Source: Synechococcus sp. MIT S9220
GTDB taxonomy: Bacteria; Cyanobacteriota; Cyanobacteriia; PCC-6307; Cyanobiaceae
NCBI RefSeq assembly: GCF_014304815.1
Contig: NZ_CP047958.1
Coordinates: 1,364,001 to 1,428,000 of the forward strand
Length of the DNA: 64,000 bases
Direction of reading: 5' to 3'
Numbering within the stretch: the stretch's first letter is position 1; every line of letters starts with the position of its first letter. Under the pieces are notes generated by a model. That model was not told the DNA's origin and made no database searches. It saw only the letters and a list, made by a program, of their open reading frames with translations. Both the position numbers and the translations under genes were made by a program. Positions 60,717 through 64,000 of this stretch are shown here, one piece after another.

Positions 60717-61364
60717 ATGAAACTAAAACATGTAATTGGCTATTCACTACTTGTCATTGCAATGGTATTTAGTGGAGTTATGCCGAAGCTGTATGTAGGG
60801 CAGAAAGATTCTTTGGTTTCTATTGCTAATGCATCAGCACCCAATGGAATGCAGGAAGATAGCTTTGGTGGTTTGGCAGATGACCCAGTCTTCAAAGCAG
60901 TCATAAGGAGTGGTGGCCAAATTGCCTTGGTCACTAATATCGATCCGATTGCTGGCCTGCCAGATGCCTCAGGATTGTGGAACCCAAACAATGGCACGAT
61001 AGAAATAAAGGCTGGAGAATACCCCTATGAATACTTCACATCAGTCCTCAAGCATGAAGCTATTCATATGGCCCAGTCATGCAGTAATTTTGCTTATACA
61101 CTTAGTACTCCCTCAGTACCACTGGGATTAGAAGTCACTGCAGAAGGAATGCAAGACCTAGCTCAATACAAGTATTCTCACCCTGCGTATTATCGCAATC
61201 CAGTAGAACGCGAAGCTTATTCCAATGATTCTAAGAGTTCTGAATATGTGGCGAATTTAGTAGAAAGGCATTGTGGTTCAAAGCCATGGATTGGCTGGCT
61301 AGGAAAGATTCGCGGCAGACTTCAACTTCTAAGTACAGGTAGTGAGACTGGGAATTACCGGTGA
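60717..61364 (+). CDS. secreted or membrane-anchored putative zinc metalloprotease (HExxH)
   Basis: From ATG 60717 a 215-residue protein. The N-terminal hydrophobic segment (HVIGYSLLVIAMVFSGVMPK) is a signal peptide or anchor. The mature domain contains NGTIEIKAGEYPYEYF followed by VLKHEAIHMAQSCSNFAYTL, with HEAIH at 113-117 as the zinc motif, and an acidic late helix (EREAYSNDSKSSEYVANLVE) that could supply the third ligand. Family not identified. The stop overlaps the GTG of the next gene, so they are coupled. Starts further upstream give text overlapping the lipoprotein. Confidence 0.7.
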   Translation: MKLKHVIGYSLLVIAMVFSGVMPKLYVGQKDSLVSIANASAPNGMQEDSFGGLADDPVFKAVIRSGGQIALVTNIDPIAGLPDASGLWNPNNGTIEIKAGEYPYEYFTSVLKHEAIHMAQSCSNFAYTLSTPSVPLGLEVTAEGMQDLAQYKYSHPAYYRNPVEREAYSNDSKSSEYVANLVERHCGSKPWIGWLGKIRGRLQLLSTGSETGNYR

Positions 61365-62098
61365 AAAAATACTACGTTTACTTGATCAAAGCCACGAACT
61401 CAAACGGCTTAGTAAAGATCGGACGCAGTAGCCGTATTGATGATCGATTGCGTGAGCTGGAATGTCCACCAGAGAATGTCATTCAGCTGGCGGATTGTAT
61501 GATAGAAATACGAATGAAAGCCACTGAAAAAGTTCTGCATAAAAAATATGCCAAATGGCGTGTTCCTCAGTCTGAAATGTTCAACCTATCGGATGAACAG
61601 ATCAAGGAATGCAGTTTGATTCTGCAATCAATCAATGCCAAGGCAGTTGAGGCAAGACAAGCTGCACACGACGCCACAGTGGCTGAATATGAACGCAAGG
61701 CAGCCGAGCAAGCAGAACGCAAGGCAGCTGCTGAACGTGAAGCTCTTGAGCGTGATAAAAAACTGTGGCCTGTTGAGAATGGTGTGCTGAGAGATCCACC
61801 AACATTGGCAGATTCAAGACTAGGTGAATCCACGTGGGACCCAAACCGCACCCATCAGGGCAGACCAGGAGCACCGACAAAGCCCTATCCCTTCAAGCAA
61901 GATCTAAAACCAGCGCCTGACAAAGGAGAAGAAGCGCAATTCGTCTGCGAAATTATGCCGACTGCCTTTGCATGGATTGCTGGTGCTTGCTTCCTGGCTG
62001 CCGGGCTAGTGCAGCTAACTGCCGTTCCAAGCACAAACCAATTCGAACCGCTTTTTGATGTTCAACAACACAACCGACCGCGAACTTCAGGAGATTAA
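61361..62098 (+). CDS. GIY-YIG-like (T5orf172) domain protein with C-terminal membrane helix
   Basis: A 245-residue protein starting at GTG 61361 (GTGA overlap). Residues 1-85 match the T5orf172/MUG113 branch of GIY-YIG: KYYVYLIKATNSNGLVKIGR (Tyr-x-Tyr, KIGRS), DDRLRELECPP, and LHKKYAKWRVPQSEMFNLSD with the Glu of SEMF. An Ala/Glu/Lys coiled coil follows (~95-133), then a Pro-rich linker, and a membrane helix near 200-222 (FAWIAGACFLAAGLVQLTAV). A nuclease-type domain tethered to a membrane is unusual. Function unknown. Confidence 0.72.
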   Translation: MKKYYVYLIKATNSNGLVKIGRSSRIDDRLRELECPPENVIQLADCMIEIRMKATEKVLHKKYAKWRVPQSEMFNLSDEQIKECSLILQSINAKAVEARQAAHDATVAEYERKAAEQAERKAAAEREALERDKKLWPVENGVLRDPPTLADSRLGESTWDPNRTHQGRPGAPTKPYPFKQDLKPAPDKGEEAQFVCEIMPTAFAWIAGACFLAAGLVQLTAVPSTNQFEPLFDVQQHNRPRTSGD

Positions 62099-62101
62099 AA
62101 A

Positions 62102-62422
62102 GTGACAACCATTCACTGGCCTTACTTCGATCCTGATTACCTAAAGAACTGGGTTAAAGAAAAGGGATGGCAAAACCTGACAGATGCAGAACGATGCCTT
62201 GTCATTAAATCCTGTAAGTCTGAGATGGAAGTTGCTCAACTCATTGCAATGCCATCTATAAAACGCAAGAGAAAAGAAACCTTGCTCAGCGAGATTGATA
62301 CTTCTACAAAAGACGGATTGAAAATGTTTCTTTGGCAGGTGCAACAGTTGTCCTTAGATATCGATCCTGATGAATATGTCATCTATAATGTTCCGCAAAG
62401 AGGCCAGGGCCTTCATGGATGA
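62102..62422 (+). CDS. hypothetical protein (106 aa)
   Basis: Starts at GTG 62102, three bases after the previous stop, so it is likely in one operon with the 60717 and 61361 genes. The product is soluble and charged (WVKEKGWQNLTDAERCLVIK; IKRKRKETLLSEIDTSTKDG) with a helical middle. No family recognised. Confidence 0.6.
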   Translation: MTTIHWPYFDPDYLKNWVKEKGWQNLTDAERCLVIKSCKSEMEVAQLIAMPSIKRKRKETLLSEIDTSTKDGLKMFLWQVQQLSLDIDPDEYVIYNVPQRGQGLHG

Positions 62423-62468
62423 ATTCCGCGTTGATGCCTACCGGAAAGACGGTTCATTAGAGGTCTGA
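62376..62468 (+). CDS. possible 30-residue small ORF overlapping the 62102 gene
   Basis: In another frame from ATG 62376 (or ATG 62388) the sequence reads FRKEARAFMDEFRVDAYRKD and stops at 62466-62468. Its composition is protein-like but it overlaps the previous gene by 47 bases and has no clear ribosome-binding site. Confidence 0.28.
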   Translation: MSSIMFRKEARAFMDEFRVDAYRKDGSLEV

Positions 62469-62944
62469 AGCTCTCGCAAAAACCGTGGTAGAACCCGCCT
62501 AATGAACTACGAGAGGCCCTGCAAATACTGGATTACTTGACAAGTCGTCATTGTCCACGAAGGACGTCATCAATGCTGAAGTGCTACAGGGTTATAGCCA
62601 TCAGATGACGTGACAATCAGCCGACGAAGAGCCAGTGGCTCACCTGTCAGCAGAAACCCTTGATCCTGCACGTTGAGCAAATCGATTTGTTTCTGCAGCT
62701 CAACTCACGAAACCAAGTACAGCAGCAAAGACAAAGACATCTCAATGATGACCACCGACCAACAACAAGTCGATCATCAAATCATCAGATCAGACACTTC
62801 AACAGAGATGAATCACTGACACGAGATTTAAAATAACAACAGTTCCACAAGCGACAAAACATGAACTCATTGTGAGCTCACCACAAAGAACTGACCAGTC
62901 ACGGATTGTGCTGTCAACTTGAACAAACCATTCGAAGGGACTTC
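62423..62944. other. right boundary region of the island
   Basis: About 520 bases with no gene apart from the doubtful frame at 62376. It contains GTCGTCATTG (62544-62553), also present at 52183-52192 before the integrase. Inverted repeat GTCCACGAAGGAC occurs at 62554-62566. The osmC promoter should lie near 62880-62930. Confidence 0.4.
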
Positions 62945-63346
62945 ATGCCCACTGTTTCCTGTCGGTATCGCGGTGAGCTGCGCTGTGAAGCCACACACCA
63001 TGGCTCTGGTGCCGTGTTGATCACCGATGCTCCGATCGACAACGCCGGCAAAGGCGAAGAGTTCTCCCCTACCGACCTTCTTGCCACATCCGTCGCAACC
63101 TGCATGCTCACCATCATGGGAATTACTGCCAAGAGCAGAAACTGGTCGATTGAGGGGAGCACTGCAAATGTGGAGAAACAGATGACCCAATCAGGCCCCC
63201 GCAAGGTGGAAAAGCTGCGAGTACACCTGAAACTGCCCCAGCAGCTCAGCAACGAACAGCGCTCACTGCTGCAACGCGTGGCCGAGCAATGTCCTGTGAA
63301 ACGCAGCCTTGATCCATCGATTCACCTGGAGCTGATCTGGAGTTGA
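62945..63346 (+). CDS. OsmC-family peroxiredoxin-like protein
   Basis: A 133-residue soluble OsmC/Ohr-fold protein. The family core is visible: KGEEFSPTDLLATSVATCML carries the first redox cysteine and LLQRVAEQCPVKRSLDPSIH the second. It is in the OsmC/YhfA branch rather than canonical Ohr. It likely reduces organic hydroperoxides or binds thiols. ATG 62945 (MPTVSCRYRGEL) is chosen; the 13 residues upstream are not needed. It marks return to host-type sequence. Confidence 0.88.
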   Translation: MPTVSCRYRGELRCEATHHGSGAVLITDAPIDNAGKGEEFSPTDLLATSVATCMLTIMGITAKSRNWSIEGSTANVEKQMTQSGPRKVEKLRVHLKLPQQLSNEQRSLLQRVAEQCPVKRSLDPSIHLELIWS

Positions 63347-64000
63347 TTACAGCGCCAGACCCTGTGCCAAGACCGCCGGCAGGGCAGTATCAACGCTGAG
63401 AGTGCGTTCACCGAGATGGACCCGCTCTGCCACGACCGAGGTCGCGAGCTCGACCTCGAAGGGGACAAAACCTCCCTCTGGACCGATCATCACCACAGCA
63501 GGTCTTGCAGGTGTTTGCGACAGGGCAGTCGCTGCTCCCTTGTCGGTGATCCAGCAAGGCCGACCGTTGCAAAGCTGGAGAAGCTCATCCTCCACAAAAG
63601 GACGGAAGCGTTGATGACAGTGCACCACTGGAGCGATCGTGTCCTGTGAGCGTTCCATCCCCGCAATCAAAGCTTCATTGAGCTTGACCTGCGACAGCAG
63701 AGGTGACTGCCAGTAACTCTTGTCGACCCTGGCACTATTGATCAGATGCAGGTTTGACACACCAAATTCCGCGACGGTGCGCAAAATCCGCCGCAGCATT
63801 TTTGGACGAGGAAGTGCCAGAACGATGTCGAAGCGATGCCTTGACGGCGGTGATTGCGTCAACTGCACAGACAACGTCACACCAGCGTCGTCGATGACAT
63901 CAACACGAGCGCTCCCCTGAGCACCGCCATACAACCCAACCCGAAGCGTGTCGCCGACCACCGCTTGCAAAACCGTACGGATGTGTTGGGTGCGGCGACC
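63347..64000 (-). CDS. rsmE: 16S rRNA m3U1498 methyltransferase, 5' end outside window
   Basis: At least 217 residues, open to the right edge. Reading in from the edge, RRTQHIRTVLQAVVGDTLRV is the usual RsmE N-terminus, then LALPRPKMLRRILRTVAEFG, and the SPOUT knot VVMIGPEGGFVPFEVELATS. The final block VHLGERTLSVDTALPAVLAQ corresponds to the family's LGxRILRxETA motif but with SVDT instead of RVET. Methylates U1498 of 16S rRNA in the 30S subunit. The start is just beyond the window. Confidence 0.93.
   Translation of the reverse strand, partial: GRRTQHIRTVLQAVVGDTLRVGLYGGAQGSARVDVIDDAGVTLSVQLTQSPPSRHRFDIVLALPRPKMLRRILRTVAEFGVSNLHLINSARVDKSYWQSPLLSQVKLNEALIAGMERSQDTIAPVVHCHQRFRPFVEDELLQLCNGRPCWITDKGAATALSQTPARPAVVMIGPEGGFVPFEVELATSVVAERVHLGERTLSVDTALPAVLAQGLAL

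Larger units (their letters stand above)
52271..62468. mobile_element. genomic island headed by a tyrosine recombinase
   Basis: From the integrase gene to about 62.5 kb the DNA changes: composition is AT-richer, genes are small and on both strands, none is a housekeeping gene, and many encode lipoproteins or other exported proteins. Intergenic spaces are long and contain repeats. The flanks (small acidic proteins left, osmC-rsmE right) look like normal chromosome. A tyrosine recombinase at one end fits an integrative element; in marine picocyanobacteria tycheposons are a known class of this sort. No tRNA or long flanking direct repeat could be found, so the ends are estimates. A 10-base match (GTCGTCATTG at 52183 and 62544) is a weak candidate att core. 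Confidence 0.6.

Overview
The window reads as chromosomal DNA of a marine picocyanobacterium, most likely Synechococcus or Cyanobium. The evidence is gene content, not a database match: a solanesyl diphosphate synthase, UbiD-type decarboxylase and MenB/MenD set for photosynthetic quinones; a Som-type porin with an SLH domain; an IdiA/FutA iron-binding protein; comB, DUF760, DUF4336, DUF3721, DUF1400 and CAAD-domain proteins; and compact genes with 1-4 base stop/start overlaps. No rRNA gene, complete tRNA or CRISPR array was recognised.

Layout. 0-1 kb: an open frame running off the left edge, a short TPR protein and a possible TPR fragment. 1-11 kb: acs, a HAD phosphatase, then sds-murI-amidase-nitrilase on the minus strand, comB, ubiD. 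10-14 kb: an iron pair (idiA and a divergent PKHD-type hydroxylase), a small exported protein and the som porin with clear terminators. 15-24 kb: aroA with a coupled MnmC-like methyltransferase, glmU, an MGS-like/lipid-kinase fusion with a coupled phosphoesterase, and murF. 24-31 kb: glgA, an L,D-transpeptidase, menB, menD, then lepB and a DUF760 gene. 31-42 kb is more accessory: DUF4336, two tandem DUF1254-type exported proteins, a metal-dependent amidohydrolase, a calpain-like cysteine protease, a DUF1400 esterase, a LOG-like protein and an unrecognised protein. 42-52 kb: a deaminase, a saccharopine-dehydrogenase-like protein, a heavy-metal RND pump with a very short adaptor-like partner and a Fur-family-like box, DUF3721 and PepSY-like genes, a class A acid phosphatase, an alpha/beta hydrolase and small conserved proteins.

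The region from about 52.2 to 62.5 kb looks like a genomic island. It starts with a complete tyrosine recombinase, followed by roughly 850 bases without a convincing gene that hold a degenerate ~28-base repeat array. It then carries small, AT-richer genes of unknown function: at least four lipoproteins, three other exported proteins, two small zinc-finger-like proteins, a secreted HExxH protein, and a GIY-YIG-like (T5orf172) protein with a C-terminal membrane helix. Two internal repeat pairs suggest that genes were moved or copied as modules. Chromosomal housekeeping resumes with an OsmC-family gene and rsmE, which runs off the right edge.

The best candidates for something undescribed are the exported-protein island, its 28-base array, and the coupled 60.7-62.4 kb cluster (exported putative metalloprotease, membrane-anchored GIY-YIG protein, 106-aa protein). 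Two probable CTG start codons (the HAD gene and menD) are also notable. Functions given for island genes are structural descriptions only.
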